From Sphingobacterium hungaricum (GTDB lineage Bacteria > Bacteroidota > Bacteroidia > Sphingobacteriales > Sphingobacteriaceae): a DNA stretch of 64,000 bases. Position 1 is the stretch's first letter. The number at the start of each line of letters is the position of its first letter. The stretch is from positions 751,099 to 815,098 of the forward strand of contig NZ_MU158698.1 in NCBI RefSeq assembly GCF_015210005.1, written 5' to 3'. A model generated the notes under the pieces. The model was not told where the DNA came from. It did not search any database and was given only the letters and a program-made list of their open reading frames with translations. The position numbers and the translations under genes were made by a program. This document shows, in pieces, positions 8,817 to 19,220 of the stretch.

Positions 8817-9917
8817 TTACTTCTTTGCTATTTTCAACACTTCTTCAGCAATGATTTCATCGGCATCCAATTTTGCCAAGGATTTAATATTTGTGCTTAA
8901 CTCTTCCTGTCTGCCTTCATCGTCCAACAGCTCCAAAACTTTGTCCACTAAATGAATGCGTGCAGATAAGTCGGTCACCATTTCAGCCGCATGTTTGTTT
9001 GTTAATGCAACTGCATTTTTTGTCTGATGGTCATCCGCAACATTCGGAGACGGCACCAGAATCACAGGCTTTCCAACCACACATAATTCGGAAATCGTTC
9101 CCGCACCTGCTCTCGCAATAATGATATCCGCCGCAGCGTAGGCATAATCCATGCGCTCTAAAAATGCAAGCATTTTAATCTGCTCTGGCAATTTATCTTT
9201 TAACTCTTCTTGAAGTGTTTCGAAATAATAACTTCCGCATTGCCAGATTACCTGAACATCTTTCGCTATTAATTTATCCAAACCAGCAATTACACATTCG
9301 TTCAAGGTCTTTGCACCCAAACTTCCGCCGGTAATTAAAATGGTCTTCTTCGTCTGGTCTAAAGCAAAAGCATGCAAAGCCTCTTCCCTTTTTCCTTCAA
9401 TCTTTACTGAAGAACGGCGAATCGGATTGCCTGTCAGCATGACCTTTTCGGCTGGAAAAAATTGCTCCATTCCTTCGTAAGCCACACATATTTTCTTTGC
9501 ATCTTTGCCCAATCGCTTATTGGTTACTCCTGCATAAGAATTTTGTTCCTGTATCAAAGTCGGAATCCCAATCCAGTTAGCCATCATCAACAAAGGCCCC
9601 GAAGCATATCCACCAACACCAACTGCAACTTCAGCATCAAAATCTTTCAACACCTTGCGCGCTTTCCATAAACTGCTAATCATTTTGTACGGCAAGGAGA
9701 TATTTTTCCAAATCGACTGGCGATTAATCCCTTGAATATCCAAACCAACAATTTCGTATCCCGCAGCAGGCACACGTTCCATTTCCATCCTGCCGTTTGC
9801 TCCTACAAAAAGGATTTCGGTCGAAGGGTCTTGTTTAAGTAATGCATTCGCAATAGCAATCGCAGGAAAGATATGCCCTCCTGTACCACCACCGCTTATG
9901 ATTATTTTACGTGCCAT
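8817..9917 (-). CDS. murG: UDP-GlcNAc transferase MurG (lipid II synthesis)
   Basis: MurG transfers GlcNAc from UDP-GlcNAc to lipid I on the inner face of the membrane, giving lipid II. The 366-residue GT-B fold protein shows the first glycine-rich loop SGGGTGGHIFPAIAIA at residues 8-23, GGYASGP, and the donor-site region AGAGTISELCVVGKP followed by PSPNVADDHQTKNA. Its length equals that of known MurG proteins. It lies 8 bases from ftsW and 1 base from murC in the dcw operon. Confidence 0.97.
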   Translation of the reverse strand: MARKIIISGGGTGGHIFPAIAIANALLKQDPSTEILFVGANGRMEMERVPAAGYEIVGLDIQGINRQSIWKNISLPYKMISSLWKARKVLKDFDAEVAVGVGGYASGPLLMMANWIGIPTLIQEQNSYAGVTNKRLGKDAKKICVAYEGMEQFFPAEKVMLTGNPIRRSSVKIEGKREEALHAFALDQTKKTILITGGSLGAKTLNECVIAGLDKLIAKDVQVIWQCGSYYFETLQEELKDKLPEQIKMLAFLERMDYAYAAADIIIARAGAGTISELCVVGKPVILVPSPNVADDHQTKNAVALTNKHAAEMVTDLSARIHLVDKVLELLDDEGRQEELSTNIKSLAKLDADEIIAEEVLKIAKK

Positions 9918-9925
9918 ATTTTTTA

Positions 9926-11119
9926 TTAAATGCTACCGACAACTACTTTACGTACTTTCGGAGTTTCGTTTAACTCTTCTTTATACTTTAACTCTTCAAT
10001 ATTCCGGCTTACGCTCAGGATAATCCCCAAGGCAACGCTTGTAAACAAAATGGATGTTCCTCCCATACTCACCAAAGGCAATGGAATACCTGTCACTGGG
10101 CCTAGACCAACTGCTACCGCCATATTTGCCAAGGCTTGAATGGTCAGGCTAAATCCTAAACCTGCCGCCAAAAAAGCACCAAAGGCTCGCGGACTCAAAG
10201 TCACAATCCGTATGCATCGATACATCAATGCGATATATAGAAACAGAATAATAAAACCGCCAATCGTACCATATTCTTCAATGATAATCGCAAAAATAAA
10301 ATCCGAATACGGGTGAGGCAACACGTTGCGCTGCATCGAATTTCCTGGTCCTTTTCCAAATGTCCCTCCAGTTGCAATCGCGATTTTTGAATTGTTCGCC
10401 TGGAAATTTTTATCTTCTTGGAATGGAACTGTACCTGTTGCTACTTCTTCTGTTTTGAAAAACCCTTCCAAACGGCTGATGTAGGTTGCACGTCTTGGCC
10501 CTAATAACATAACCAAAGTCAACAAAACGCCAACGCTAATACAAACAATAGCGATCTGCTTAAAACTGATTCGACCGATCAATAACAGTAAAATACACAC
10601 ACTGAACAACATCAAAGCTGTTGACAGATTGGCTAATGCAATTAACACAAAGACTATACAAACCGCCCCCATAATTGGTGCGAACGATTTTTTTACATCT
10701 TTAATTTCTTCTTGCTTTCGAGAAAGCATTCTGGCAAGAAATGTAATCAAAGCCAATTTTGCTAAATCCGAAGTTTGGAATGTCTGATTAATAACCGGAA
10801 TCGTTACCCAACGATTTGCTTGATTGATGCTTTCTCCAAAAACTAAGGTGTACAGCAATAAAGGAATCGTAATAATCATTAACAATTTTGAAATACCGGC
10901 ATAATAGCGATAGTCCAATTTGTGCGAAAGAAACATCAAGACAAACCCGACAATAATAATTGCCAAATGTTTGAACAAATACATTTCTGTTCCTTTGCCT
11001 TCTTTGTAGGCCAAAGTTCCAACTGAACTATATACAGCAAGCAAGGACCATCCTGATAAAATCAGAACGATAATCCATATCCATTTGTCGCCTTTAAGTT
11101 TTGAAAACAGCTGATCCAT
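9926..11119 (-). CDS. ftsW: SEDS-family lipid II polymerase FtsW
   Basis: FtsW is the septal peptidoglycan glycosyltransferase of the SEDS family, working with the FtsI transpeptidase. The 397-residue, multi-helix protein has the SEDS signatures FQTSDLAKLALITFLAR (early) and the conserved late stretch FSLTIQALANMAVAVGLGPV with TGIPLPLVSMGGTS. Position between murD and murG separates it from RodA, which normally sits elsewhere. It is 11 bases from murD and 8 from murG. Confidence 0.95.
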   Translation of the reverse strand: MDQLFSKLKGDKWIWIIVLILSGWSLLAVYSSVGTLAYKEGKGTEMYLFKHLAIIIVGFVLMFLSHKLDYRYYAGISKLLMIITIPLLLYTLVFGESINQANRWVTIPVINQTFQTSDLAKLALITFLARMLSRKQEEIKDVKKSFAPIMGAVCIVFVLIALANLSTALMLFSVCILLLLIGRISFKQIAIVCISVGVLLTLVMLLGPRRATYISRLEGFFKTEEVATGTVPFQEDKNFQANNSKIAIATGGTFGKGPGNSMQRNVLPHPYSDFIFAIIIEEYGTIGGFIILFLYIALMYRCIRIVTLSPRAFGAFLAAGLGFSLTIQALANMAVAVGLGPVTGIPLPLVSMGGTSILFTSVALGIILSVSRNIEELKYKEELNETPKVRKVVVGSI

Positions 11120-11130
11120 CTGCTTAAATA

Positions 11131-12504
11131 TTATATGGCCATAACGGCCTCTTTAAATTTATTTCCTCTTTCTTCGTAATTTTTAAACCAATCGAAACTT
11201 GCGCAGGCTGGAGACAACAAGACAGTATCTCCTTTTTTTGCCAAATGAGAAGCGATTGAAACTGCATCCTGCATCGAAGCACTGTTGACAATCACATCAG
11301 TATCTTCTTCGAATGATTCATGAATACGGGTATTGTCTTTTCCGATACAGATAATCGCTTTGACTTTGCTTTTAACCAAGTCACGCAACATTTCATAATC
11401 ATTTCCTTTATCAACCCCACCCATGATCAATACAATGTCTGGTGAAAAACTTTCCAAGGCATACCAAACCGAATTGACATTTGTAGCCTTTGAATCGTTA
11501 ATGTAATTGACACCTCCGATACAAGCAACATGCTCAAGGCGGTGTTCAATGTTCACATAGGAGCTCATACTCTCTTTCATCGTTTGATTGCGTAAGTCTT
11601 GCGCTTTCGCAACCAATCCGGAAGCCATATTGTTGTAGACGTTATGTTTTCCTTGCAGTGATAATTCTTCAATATTCATCGTAAACTGTTCTCTATGTGG
11701 TACGTTAATTACTATATTCTTGTCTTCTGTTAACCAAGCGCCGATCGTCTCTTCTGTCAATTGGCTCATTGGCAAATGCAGTGCTTTTGTCGGATGCTTA
11801 TCCAACGCTTTCATTGTTTCTTCATCATCTGCACAATAGATGAAGTAGTCATTCTCCGTCTGATTTTGAACCATTCGGAATTTGGAGGCGACATAATTTT
11901 CCAATTTATAATCGTAGCGATCCAAATGATCTGGCGTAATGTTTAGTATCACGGCTACATCTGCTCGAAAATGATACATGTCATCCAGCATAAAACTGGA
12001 AATTTCCAAAGCGTAAACTTCATGAGGTTCCCTTGCAACTTGCAATGCAAAACTTCTTCCTATATTTCCCGCCAAACCCACATCCACACCTGCTTTCTGC
12101 AACATGTAGTAGGTCAGCATAGTCGTAGTCGATTTGCCGTTCGAACCCGTAATGCAGTATAATTTTGCGTCGGTGTATTGCGCAGCAAACTCAATCTCAG
12201 AAATCACAGGAATGCCCAATGCTCTAAGTCTTTTGATTAGAGGCGCTTTCTCTGGAATGCCTGGACTTTTTACGATTAAAGCAGCATTTAAAATCAGCTC
12301 TTCTGAATGCGTAGTTTCTTCAAACGAAATCTGTTCAGCAACCAATGTATTTTTATACGAATCGGCAATGTTTCCCATATCAGAAACAAACACATCAAAG
12401 CCTTTATCTTTTCCAAGAATGGCAGCTCCAACTCCGCTCTCCCCTGCGCCAAGAATTACAAGGCGGCCGGATTGTGGATAATATGTATGCGCAATATTTG
12501 ACAT
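11131..12504 (-). CDS. murD: UDP-N-acetylmuramoyl-L-alanine--D-glutamate ligase
   Basis: MurD adds D-glutamate to UDP-MurNAc-L-Ala. The 457-residue product has an N-terminal domain with LVILGAGESGVGAAIL, the ATP loop ITGSNGKSTTTML near 118-130, the magnesium-site region ILNITPDHLDRYD and the C-terminal domain motifs YINDSKATNVNSV and LLSPACASFDWFKNYEERG. All are standard for MurD. The gene is 2 bases from mraY and 11 bases from ftsW. Confidence 0.97.
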   Translation of the reverse strand: MSNIAHTYYPQSGRLVILGAGESGVGAAILGKDKGFDVFVSDMGNIADSYKNTLVAEQISFEETTHSEELILNAALIVKSPGIPEKAPLIKRLRALGIPVISEIEFAAQYTDAKLYCITGSNGKSTTTMLTYYMLQKAGVDVGLAGNIGRSFALQVAREPHEVYALEISSFMLDDMYHFRADVAVILNITPDHLDRYDYKLENYVASKFRMVQNQTENDYFIYCADDEETMKALDKHPTKALHLPMSQLTEETIGAWLTEDKNIVINVPHREQFTMNIEELSLQGKHNVYNNMASGLVAKAQDLRNQTMKESMSSYVNIEHRLEHVACIGGVNYINDSKATNVNSVWYALESFSPDIVLIMGGVDKGNDYEMLRDLVKSKVKAIICIGKDNTRIHESFEEDTDVIVNSASMQDAVSIASHLAKKGDTVLLSPACASFDWFKNYEERGNKFKEAVMAI

Positions 12505-12506
12505 GC

Positions 12507-13751
12507 TTATCGAACTTTTAAAGTCACAATTGTTAAAATGGCCAGGATGATCGAAACGATAACAAAACGTGTTACGATTTTCGATTCATGATACCCTTTC
12601 TTCTGATAGTGATGATGCAACGGAGACATTAAGAATATCCTTCTGCCTTCGCCATATTTTTTCTTTGTGTATTTGAAATACGAAACTTGTGTGATGACAG
12701 AAACGAGCTCAATCAAGAATATACCGCACAAGATTGGAATCAATAATTCTTTACGGATCAAGATGGCAAATGCAGCGATAATCCCTCCGATAGCCAAACT
12801 TCCTGTGTCGCCCATAAAAACTTGCGCTGGATAGGCATTGTACCATAAAAATCCCGTACATGCTCCAATAAATGCTCCGGCAAAAATTACTAGCTCTCCA
12901 GAATTCGGGATATACATGATGTTCAAATAATCAGAGAATATGATGTTACCCGAAACGTATGCTAGGATTGCCAATGTCACGCCTATGATGGCAGAAGTTC
13001 CCGTGGCCAAGCCGTCGATACCGTCCGTGATATTTGCGCCGTTTGATACTGCGGTTACAATAAAAACTACAAAGACCAAGAAGACCATAAACGTCATCCA
13101 AGGCGAATTCAAGCCAAACATGTCCAACACTTTGGCATAGTCGAACTCATTGTTTTTGTAAAATGGAATGTTCGTCTTCGTTGATTTTACATTTTCAGTA
13201 TAGTATTTTTCACCAGTCTGTTCGTTGATGTACACTTCCACTGGTTTTGACGAAGTAGGATTTGTGACCGTTTGGCGCACAACAATATCCGGATGAAAAT
13301 ACATCGTAAAAGCAATGATGATTCCCAATCCTACCTGTCCGATCACTTTGAATCTTCCAGCTAAGCCTTCTTTATTTTTCTTAAAAACTTTGATGTAATC
13401 ATCTAAAAATCCAATTGCTCCCATCCAAATGGTAGTCACAATCATGATGATTACATAAATATTATCCAGTTTCGCAAACAGCAATGTTGGGATTAAGATT
13501 CCGGCAATAATAATCAGACCACCCATAGTCGGTGTTCCTTGTTTTTTCTTCTCGCCTTCCAAACCCAAATCACGAATTGTTTCGCCGACTTGCTTGACTT
13601 GCAAAAGACGAATCAATCGGCTACCAAAAACTGTTGTGATAATTAAAGAAACAATAACTGCCATAGCCGTACGGAAGGAAATGTATTGAAACAAACCCGA
13701 CCCAGGGATATGGTTATGGTCATTTAGCCAGTCGAATAAATAATATAACAT
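12507..13751 (-). CDS. mraY: Phospho-N-acetylmuramoyl-pentapeptide transferase (lipid I synthase)
   Basis: MraY moves phospho-MurNAc-pentapeptide onto undecaprenyl phosphate in the inner membrane. The 414-residue protein has multiple membrane helices, the family motifs [27 protein letters not shown] and the catalytic loop [14 protein letters not shown]. It is about 50 residues longer than E. coli MraY. The extra length is a hydrophilic insertion at about residues 160-205 ([15 protein letters not shown] and surroundings), which I recall as common in Bacteroidota. Two bases separate it from murE and from murD. Confidence 0.97.
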   Translation of the reverse strand: MLYYLFDWLNDHNHIPGSGLFQYISFRTAMAVIVSLIITTVFGSRLIRLLQVKQVGETIRDLGLEGEKKKQGTPTMGGLIIIAGILIPTLLFAKLDNIYVIIMIVTTIWMGAIGFLDDYIKVFKKNKEGLAGRFKVIGQVGLGIIIAFTMYFHPDIVVRQTVTNPTSSKPVEVYINEQTGEKYYTENVKSTKTNIPFYKNNEFDYAKVLDMFGLNSPWMTFMVFLVFVVFIVTAVSNGANITDGIDGLATGTSAIIGVTLAILAYVSGNIIFSDYLNIMYIPNSGELVIFAGAFIGACTGFLWYNAYPAQVFMGDTGSLAIGGIIAAFAILIRKELLIPILCGIFLIELVSVITQVSYFKYTKKKYGEGRRIFLMSPLHHHYQKKGYHESKIVTRFVIVSIILAILTIVTLKVR

Positions 13752-13753
13752 AA

Positions 13754-15211
13754 TTATTGTTGTTCTTTAAATACCTCTATTAAAACTTCTTTGTCATCAA
13801 AATGATGCTTCACTCCTTGAATTTCTTGATAGTTTTCATGTCCCTTTCCTGCAACTAAAACGATATCACCTGCTTGTGCCAAATGGCAAGCCGCCTTGAT
13901 TGCTTCTTTTCGGTCTGCAATCGTAAACACGTTTTTCTTCTTTCCGGCAGGAATACCAGCTTCCATATCTTTGATGATCTGATAAGGATCTTCTGTTCTT
14001 GGATTATCTGAGGTAATGATTACTTTATCACTCAATTTCGCAGCAACTTCAGCCATTTCCGGACGTTTCGTTTTATCACGGTCACCGCCACATCCTAAAA
14101 CCGTAATGATCTGCTGACTCGGTTTGCGCAAATCGCGAATGGTTTCCAAAACATTTTTCACCGCATCAGGCGTGTGCGCATAATCAACGATTCCTATAGT
14201 TCCTTTGTTCGATTGAATAGGTTCAAATCTTCCTGCTGCACCATGGATTTCACTAAGCGCCGTCAATACCTTAAGCGTTTCTTGCTCCAATAAAATAGCG
14301 GCTCCATAAACGGCCAATAAGTTATAAGCATTGAAACTTCCGACTAATTTCACCCACACCTCATGTCCATCAATCGACAAAAGCATACCATCGAAATGAC
14401 TTTCGATAATTTTGGCTTTAAATTCAGCCATGTTGTGCATGCCGTATGTTTTCTTGTGAGCGAATGTATTTTGCAACATGACCGCTCCGTTTTTATCATC
14501 GATGTTGGTCAATGCAAAAGCGTAACGATCCAAATCGTCGAAAAACTTTTTCTTCGCTTTGATGTAATGATCAAATGTGCCATGAAAGTCCAAATGATCA
14601 TGCGTAATGTTTGTAAATATGCCTCCAGCGAAACGTAATCCTGCAATCCGTTGCTGCGCAACGGCGTGCGAACTTACTTCCATAAAGCAATAATCACATC
14701 CATCAGAAACCATATCGCGCAATAAACTATTTAGAGCAATTGGATCTGGAGTTGTATGTGTTGCTGGAATTATGCGATCGCCAATTTTATTTTCTACCGT
14801 GGACAATAATCCGACATGATAGCCTAGGTTATCAAATAAGTTAAATAGTAACGTTGCTACTGTCGTTTTTCCATTCGTTCCTGTGACCCCAACCAATTTC
14901 AATTCCTTCGAGGGGTTCTCGTAGAAATTTGCTGCGAGTATCCCAAGAGCATATGAAGTATCATCTACTAAAACGTAAGTCACTTCTTCATTGAAAATAA
15001 CAGGCAATTCCTGAACAACCAAGACAGAGGCGCCCAGTTCAATTGCTTTCGGCAAAAACTGATGTCCATCGACCTGCGTGCCGTAAATAGCAATGAATAG
15101 ACTTCCGGCTTCAACTTTACGAGAATCAAAACATAGCGAAGCCACCTCAACATCAAGCTGACCTCTTAATTCCCTAACTGGAATCGCATGTAATAATTCT
15201 TTTAATTTCAT
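13754..15211 (-). CDS. murE: UDP-MurNAc-L-Ala-D-Glu--meso-diaminopimelate ligase
   Basis: MurE adds the third stem-peptide residue. In this 485-residue protein the ATP loop is [13 protein letters not shown] (about 110-122), the central domain shows [14 protein letters not shown], and the C-terminal domain carries [15 protein letters not shown] is the motif of meso-diaminopimelate-adding enzymes (lysine-adding ones differ), so the wall is predicted to be DAP type. The ATG shares one base with the ftsI stop codon (TAATG), a sign of translational coupling. Confidence 0.97.
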   Translation of the reverse strand: MKLKELLHAIPVRELRGQLDVEVASLCFDSRKVEAGSLFIAIYGTQVDGHQFLPKAIELGASVLVVQELPVIFNEEVTYVLVDDTSYALGILAANFYENPSKELKLVGVTGTNGKTTVATLLFNLFDNLGYHVGLLSTVENKIGDRIIPATHTTPDPIALNSLLRDMVSDGCDYCFMEVSSHAVAQQRIAGLRFAGGIFTNITHDHLDFHGTFDHYIKAKKKFFDDLDRYAFALTNIDDKNGAVMLQNTFAHKKTYGMHNMAEFKAKIIESHFDGMLLSIDGHEVWVKLVGSFNAYNLLAVYGAAILLEQETLKVLTALSEIHGAAGRFEPIQSNKGTIGIVDYAHTPDAVKNVLETIRDLRKPSQQIITVLGCGGDRDKTKRPEMAEVAAKLSDKVIITSDNPRTEDPYQIIKDMEAGIPAGKKKNVFTIADRKEAIKAACHLAQAGDIVLVAGKGHENYQEIQGVKHHFDDKEVLIEVFKEQQ

Positions 15212-17340
15212 TAATTTAATTCTATTGAGATATTAGTCCCCATTTGTAATTTTTCGCCCGGTAATAACGATTGTGAAATCACTCGTCCTCTACCTGAAAC
15301 ACGGGTCTTAAATCCTGCGTTTTCCATTGTATACAAGGCATCGCTCAAACCCATACCGACCACATTCGGCACCGTTCCTTCTTTGATCTGTACGTCAATC
15401 CAAGGAGATCCTTTAGACGCGCTTGTATCCTTTCCACTTCTAGCGGCCATGTTCCAATTAACCCCAGTAAATCCTAAGGCATCGTACACTTTCGAAGATG
15501 CATCTTTAGAACCGATCAAGGTTTGAGGAACTTTATTTCCGGCAACATTCACTTTCCTGTTAGTCAATGTGCTATGCATCGATACGTCATTTGCAAAAAC
15601 CATGTTTGCCAACTCCCTGAATACAGGTCCTGCAACTGACCCACCATAGTACCCATTCCTTGGATTACGAATCACGACAATCATGGAATACTTTGGATGG
15701 TCTGCAGGAAAATAACCTGCGAAAGAAGATTGGTAACGGCGAGCTCCATACCCTCTGGAATCATCAGCCATTTGAGCCGTCCCTGTTTTACCAGCAGCTT
15801 TGTACAATGGACTTGTCAACCGTTTTCCAGTCCCATGATCCATCACCCCTTCCATCATTTTCTGCATTTTATCGATCGCTGATTCGGAAGCAATCTGTTT
15901 GTTGATCACTCGCGCATGAAAGCGCTCAACTGTATTGCCTAAATGACGAATTTCTTTTACAAACAAGGGCGCAACCATTTTACCATCATTTGCGACCGCA
16001 TTATACATGGTCAATGTTTGCATCGGCGTCAATTTTAATTCATAGCCGTAAGACATTTGAATTAAGGACAGCTTGCTCCATGATCTATTTTTTGGTGTTT
16101 TCACAATGGGAATTCCTTCACCTGGAATCTGCAATCCTAGAGGCTGATCTAATCCCCAGCTATGTAATTTGTTGACGAATTTGTCCGGATTGCTCCCATA
16201 ATGCGTATTGATCATTTTCGTCACCGCAACGTTTGAAGATTCTTCAAACCCTTCTTTTACAGTAACCAGTGATTTTTTTGGCGCATGCGAATCCCTGATC
16301 GTATGAGAAGGAACTTTATACGTTCCATTTCCAATATCAATGACTGTGCTTGTATCCACCACTCCGTCATCCAAAGCGATTAAGTAAGACGCTAATTTGA
16401 ATGTCGAGCCAGGGTCAGCACCTTGCGCAATAGCATAATTAAATTTCTCCCGGTATTTACCGTCTGTATCTTTCGTGAAATTTGCAATGGCACGAATTTC
16501 TCCAGTTTTCACTTCCATCAAAATTACGCAGCCATTGTCTGCATTGCTTTCGATCAACTGTTTTTCCAACGCGCGTTGCGCCATGTCCTGCATATTCACA
16601 TCGATCGTCGAAATAATATCCGAACCATCAACTGGAGCAACTTCTATTTCCCGATTTACTGGAATCCAAACACCGCCAGCAATACGCTGCATCATCTGAG
16701 CGCCACTTGTTCCATCAATGTAATGTCCGTATGCACCTTCCAGCCCAACAAGAACGGTGTCAATTCCTGTGTAGTTTTTGTATCCAATTGTACGGGCAGC
16801 CAAATTGGTAAATGGCAAAATCCGTTTGTTTTCACGCACAGCGATCAACCCTCCCGAATACCTGTTCTTATCGACCTTAAATGCTTTTAACAAAGGGAAT
16901 TCTTTGATTACCTTCAAATCTTGATGATTCACATCGCGTTTAATTAACGTATAGCGCTGTTTTTTCGCACGTGCCTCTTTTAACAAGGCTAAATATTGCC
17001 TAGAAGAACGGTCCTTGAAAAAATCGGCTAATTTATAAGCCAACGAATCTACTTTCTCATTAAAAATTTCTGGCTGATCTGCAGGAATTGCCATCGCATC
17101 AAAACGAATGTCATATTCTGGAACAGAAGTCGCTAATAAACTTCCGTCATTGGAATAAATATTTCCTCTGGCAGCTTCAATAACACGTTCTTTAATAGTT
17201 AAACTATCGGCGATCGCGCGCCACTCGCCTCCATCCACGTACTGCAAATGAAGCAACTTAGCGAAGACCGCAAGCGCCCCAAATACCATCAGCCCGAACG
17301 CCAGGTACACCCTAATTAATATGGATTTCCTAATATTCAT
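15211..17340 (-). CDS. ftsI: Septal peptidoglycan transpeptidase FtsI/PBP3 with PASTA domain
   Basis: FtsI is the class B penicillin-binding protein that cross-links septal peptidoglycan together with FtsW. The 709-residue product has an N-terminal membrane anchor (about 10-27), a dimerisation region, and a transpeptidase domain with the SxxK serine in PGSTFKLAS, the SxN motif in EESSNVAVT and KTGTAQ. A C-terminal PASTA domain (about 645-709, VPNVVGMGLSDAL) is clear, and a weaker PASTA-like stretch (VPQTLIGSKDASS) precedes it. It lies 15 bases after ftsL. Confidence 0.96.
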   Translation of the reverse strand: MNIRKSILIRVYLAFGLMVFGALAVFAKLLHLQYVDGGEWRAIADSLTIKERVIEAARGNIYSNDGSLLATSVPEYDIRFDAMAIPADQPEIFNEKVDSLAYKLADFFKDRSSRQYLALLKEARAKKQRYTLIKRDVNHQDLKVIKEFPLLKAFKVDKNRYSGGLIAVRENKRILPFTNLAARTIGYKNYTGIDTVLVGLEGAYGHYIDGTSGAQMMQRIAGGVWIPVNREIEVAPVDGSDIISTIDVNMQDMAQRALEKQLIESNADNGCVILMEVKTGEIRAIANFTKDTDGKYREKFNYAIAQGADPGSTFKLASYLIALDDGVVDTSTVIDIGNGTYKVPSHTIRDSHAPKKSLVTVKEGFEESSNVAVTKMINTHYGSNPDKFVNKLHSWGLDQPLGLQIPGEGIPIVKTPKNRSWSKLSLIQMSYGYELKLTPMQTLTMYNAVANDGKMVAPLFVKEIRHLGNTVERFHARVINKQIASESAIDKMQKMMEGVMDHGTGKRLTSPLYKAAGKTGTAQMADDSRGYGARRYQSSFAGYFPADHPKYSMIVVIRNPRNGYYGGSVAGPVFRELANMVFANDVSMHSTLTNRKVNVAGNKVPQTLIGSKDASSKVYDALGFTGVNWNMAARSGKDTSASKGSPWIDVQIKEGTVPNVVGMGLSDALYTMENAGFKTRVSGRGRVISQSLLPGEKLQMGTNISIELN

Positions 17341-17355
17341 TGGAGTTTAATCACT

Positions 17356-17757
17356 TTATTTTTTTACTACTTCAATTTTAATTGGTGGCTCGGTTCGTTC
17401 TCTCAAACCAAGCGTATCTGCCCGCTTCGCAATCTCTGACTGTGTTGTTAATTTCATTAACTCCGCATTCAATGATTTATAATCCCACCCCAATTCTTTT
17501 ACTTCTTTACCCAACTTATCGATCTTGCGCACTGTATTTTCTGCCAAATGCCTATTGGAAATGTATAACAATCCCAAAAAAGCAATAAAAGCTACGAAGG
17601 GTAGATTCTTTGTCACCAAATAGGTTGACAACTGCTTTGGATTAATGATCGAGCGCAAAAAATCCTGCGTCTGTTCGACCTTCTCCTCTACTGCATCGTT
17701 CATTTCTTCCTGAACTTCTTCGCTTAATTCTTGGTTTTTGATTGTATTTTTTGTCAT
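17356..17757 (-). CDS. ftsL: FtsL-like divisome membrane protein
   Basis: This is a 133-residue bitopic protein with an acidic cytoplasmic N-terminus, one membrane helix at about 52-67 (LPFVAFIAFLGLLYIS) and a periplasmic helix region (LGKEVKELGWDYKSLNAELMKL) likely to form a coiled coil. FtsL proteins are known for size, topology and place rather than sequence, and this gene sits exactly between rsmH and ftsI. In Bacteroidota it is often annotated as an FtsL-like hypothetical protein. It would join FtsQ and FtsB-like partners at the septum. Confidence 0.85.
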   Translation of the reverse strand: MTKNTIKNQELSEEVQEEMNDAVEEKVEQTQDFLRSIINPKQLSTYLVTKNLPFVAFIAFLGLLYISNRHLAENTVRKIDKLGKEVKELGWDYKSLNAELMKLTTQSEIAKRADTLGLRERTEPPIKIEVVKK

Positions 17758-17770
17758 CTCAAATTACCGA

Positions 17771-18691
17771 TTAAGCTTCCTGTTCAATTTTTTCAGCCAC
17801 GCGCAATTTTGCACTGCGTGCCCTGTTATTTTGTTCTATTTCTTCCGGCGAAGCCGAAATGGCTTTGCGAGAGATTACATGAAAAGGCTTGATTTCGTGA
17901 CCGAAAAAATCTTTTTCGACATCGCCACGGAATTTCCCCTTCTGCATAAAATTCTTCACCAAACGGTCTTCCAAAGAATGATAAGACATAATCACCAAGC
18001 GTCCTTCAGGTTTTAATACAGCAATGGTCTGCAACAGAAATTCCTGCAAAGCTTCCAACTCTTGATTAACTTCAATGCGCAATGCCTGAAAAAGCTGCGC
18101 ATGGTACTTATGTTCTTTTCCTCTTGGAACTAATTTCTGTATCGTTTCCTTTAAGCCGGAAATGGTATCAAACTCTTTAGTCAATCTTGCAGTGACAATT
18201 GCTTTCGCTAACGATTTTGCATTTTGGATCTCGCCATACATTCCAAAGATGCGATGCAAATCTTCTTCAGAATATGTATTTAAGATCTGCTTGGCATCTA
18301 GATCCGAAACTTGATCCATACGCATATCCAAGCTTGCGTCAAACCGTGTCGAGAATCCTCTTTCCGCCGCATCAAATTGATGGGATGAAACACCCAAATC
18401 ACCTAAAATTCCGTCAACCGATTTAATGCCTAAAAGGCGCAGGTTATTTTTTAAAAACTTGAAATTGTGGTGAACCAATATAAAGCGAGGATCGTCAATC
18501 GCGTTTTCCAGTGCATCAGGATCTTGATCAAAAGCAATCAACCTTCCGTTTGGACCCAATTGCTTTAAAATTTCACGAGAATGGCCGCCTCCGCCAAAAG
18601 TGACATCGACATACGTGCCATCCGGATGGATATTTAATCCTTCCATGCATTCCTGCAACATTACGGGAACATGGTAAACCAAATTAGTCAT
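17771..18691 (-). CDS. rsmH: 16S rRNA (cytosine-1402-N4)-methyltransferase
   Basis: RsmH (MraW) methylates C1402 of 16S rRNA. I place the start at the ATG at 18689-18691 (MTNLVYHVPVMLQECM), nine codons inside the longest frame, because family members begin there and it overlaps the mraZ stop by only 8 bases. The 306-residue protein has the SAM site VDVTFGGGGHSREIL, FDQDPDA, GILGDLGVSSHQFD and ERGFSTRFDASLDMRMD, all RsmH hallmarks. It is translationally coupled to mraZ. Confidence 0.96.
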   Translation of the reverse strand: MTNLVYHVPVMLQECMEGLNIHPDGTYVDVTFGGGGHSREILKQLGPNGRLIAFDQDPDALENAIDDPRFILVHHNFKFLKNNLRLLGIKSVDGILGDLGVSSHQFDAAERGFSTRFDASLDMRMDQVSDLDAKQILNTYSEEDLHRIFGMYGEIQNAKSLAKAIVTARLTKEFDTISGLKETIQKLVPRGKEHKYHAQLFQALRIEVNQELEALQEFLLQTIAVLKPEGRLVIMSYHSLEDRLVKNFMQKGKFRGDVEKDFFGHEIKPFHVISRKAISASPEEIEQNNRARSAKLRVAEKIEQEA

Positions 18692-19157
18692 TGCTTCCTC
18701 CCTCAAAATCAAATCCACCCATTACTTTCTCTGCTAAATCAGCGAAGTCCTCTTCAGAAATATCGCCAACAATTTTTTCATATGCTTCCTTAGACCACAC
18801 TTCAATTTTATCAAATTGACAAGCCAAGACTAATTCATTTCCAACTCCCGCATATTCGACCAATGTTTTCGGTAGCAAAACACGACCCGCCGCATCCAAA
18901 CTCAATTCCGTAGCGCCACGCATAAACTGACGGATGAAATTCCTGTTCTCTGCTTTGTACTGATTCAATTTAGCCAACTGCGCCATCTTCTTGTTCCATT
19001 CCTCACGTGTATAAATCACTAAATTCTTTTCGAAGCCACGATTCACAACAAGCCCCTCACGCTCCACATCAGGCAATTGCCTTTTGAGCGCTGCAGGAAC
19101 CACCAATCTACCTTTGGCGTCAAGCTTGCATTCGTATTCTCCGATCAGTTGAATCAT
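18684..19157 (-). CDS. mraZ: Transcriptional regulator MraZ
   Basis: MraZ is an AbrB-fold DNA-binding protein that represses or tunes the dcw operon it heads. I start it at the ATG at 19155-19157 (MIQLIGEYECKLDAKGR). A longer frame exists, but its extra 29 residues are not family-like. The 157-residue product has the two tandem SpoVT-AbrB repeats, GEYECKLDAKGRLVVPAALK and the second as GATELSLDAAGRVLLPKTLVEYAG. A tandem 10-bp repeat that fits MraZ boxes lies 40-60 bases upstream, so autoregulation is likely. Confidence 0.95.
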   Translation of the reverse strand: MIQLIGEYECKLDAKGRLVVPAALKRQLPDVEREGLVVNRGFEKNLVIYTREEWNKKMAQLAKLNQYKAENRNFIRQFMRGATELSLDAAGRVLLPKTLVEYAGVGNELVLACQFDKIEVWSKEAYEKIVGDISEEDFADLAEKVMGGFDFEGGSND

Positions 19158-19196
19158 TTGTCTACTCGAGTAATCTAAATAATATGTAAAACTAAA

Positions 19197-19220
19197 CACT
19201 TTCCCCCACTTTCCCCCACA
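19197..19220 (-). promoter_or_regulatory. MraZ-box-like tandem repeat
   Basis: Two exact 10-bp direct repeats (19197-19206 and 19207-19216; CACTTTCCCC on plus) are followed by a third partial copy starting CACA. Read on the minus strand this gives TGGGG spaced by 5 bases, as in E. coli MraZ sites, and AAAGTGG-N3-AAAGTGT, as described for mollicute MraZ. Position 40-60 bases before mraZ fits an operator. Confidence 0.65.
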
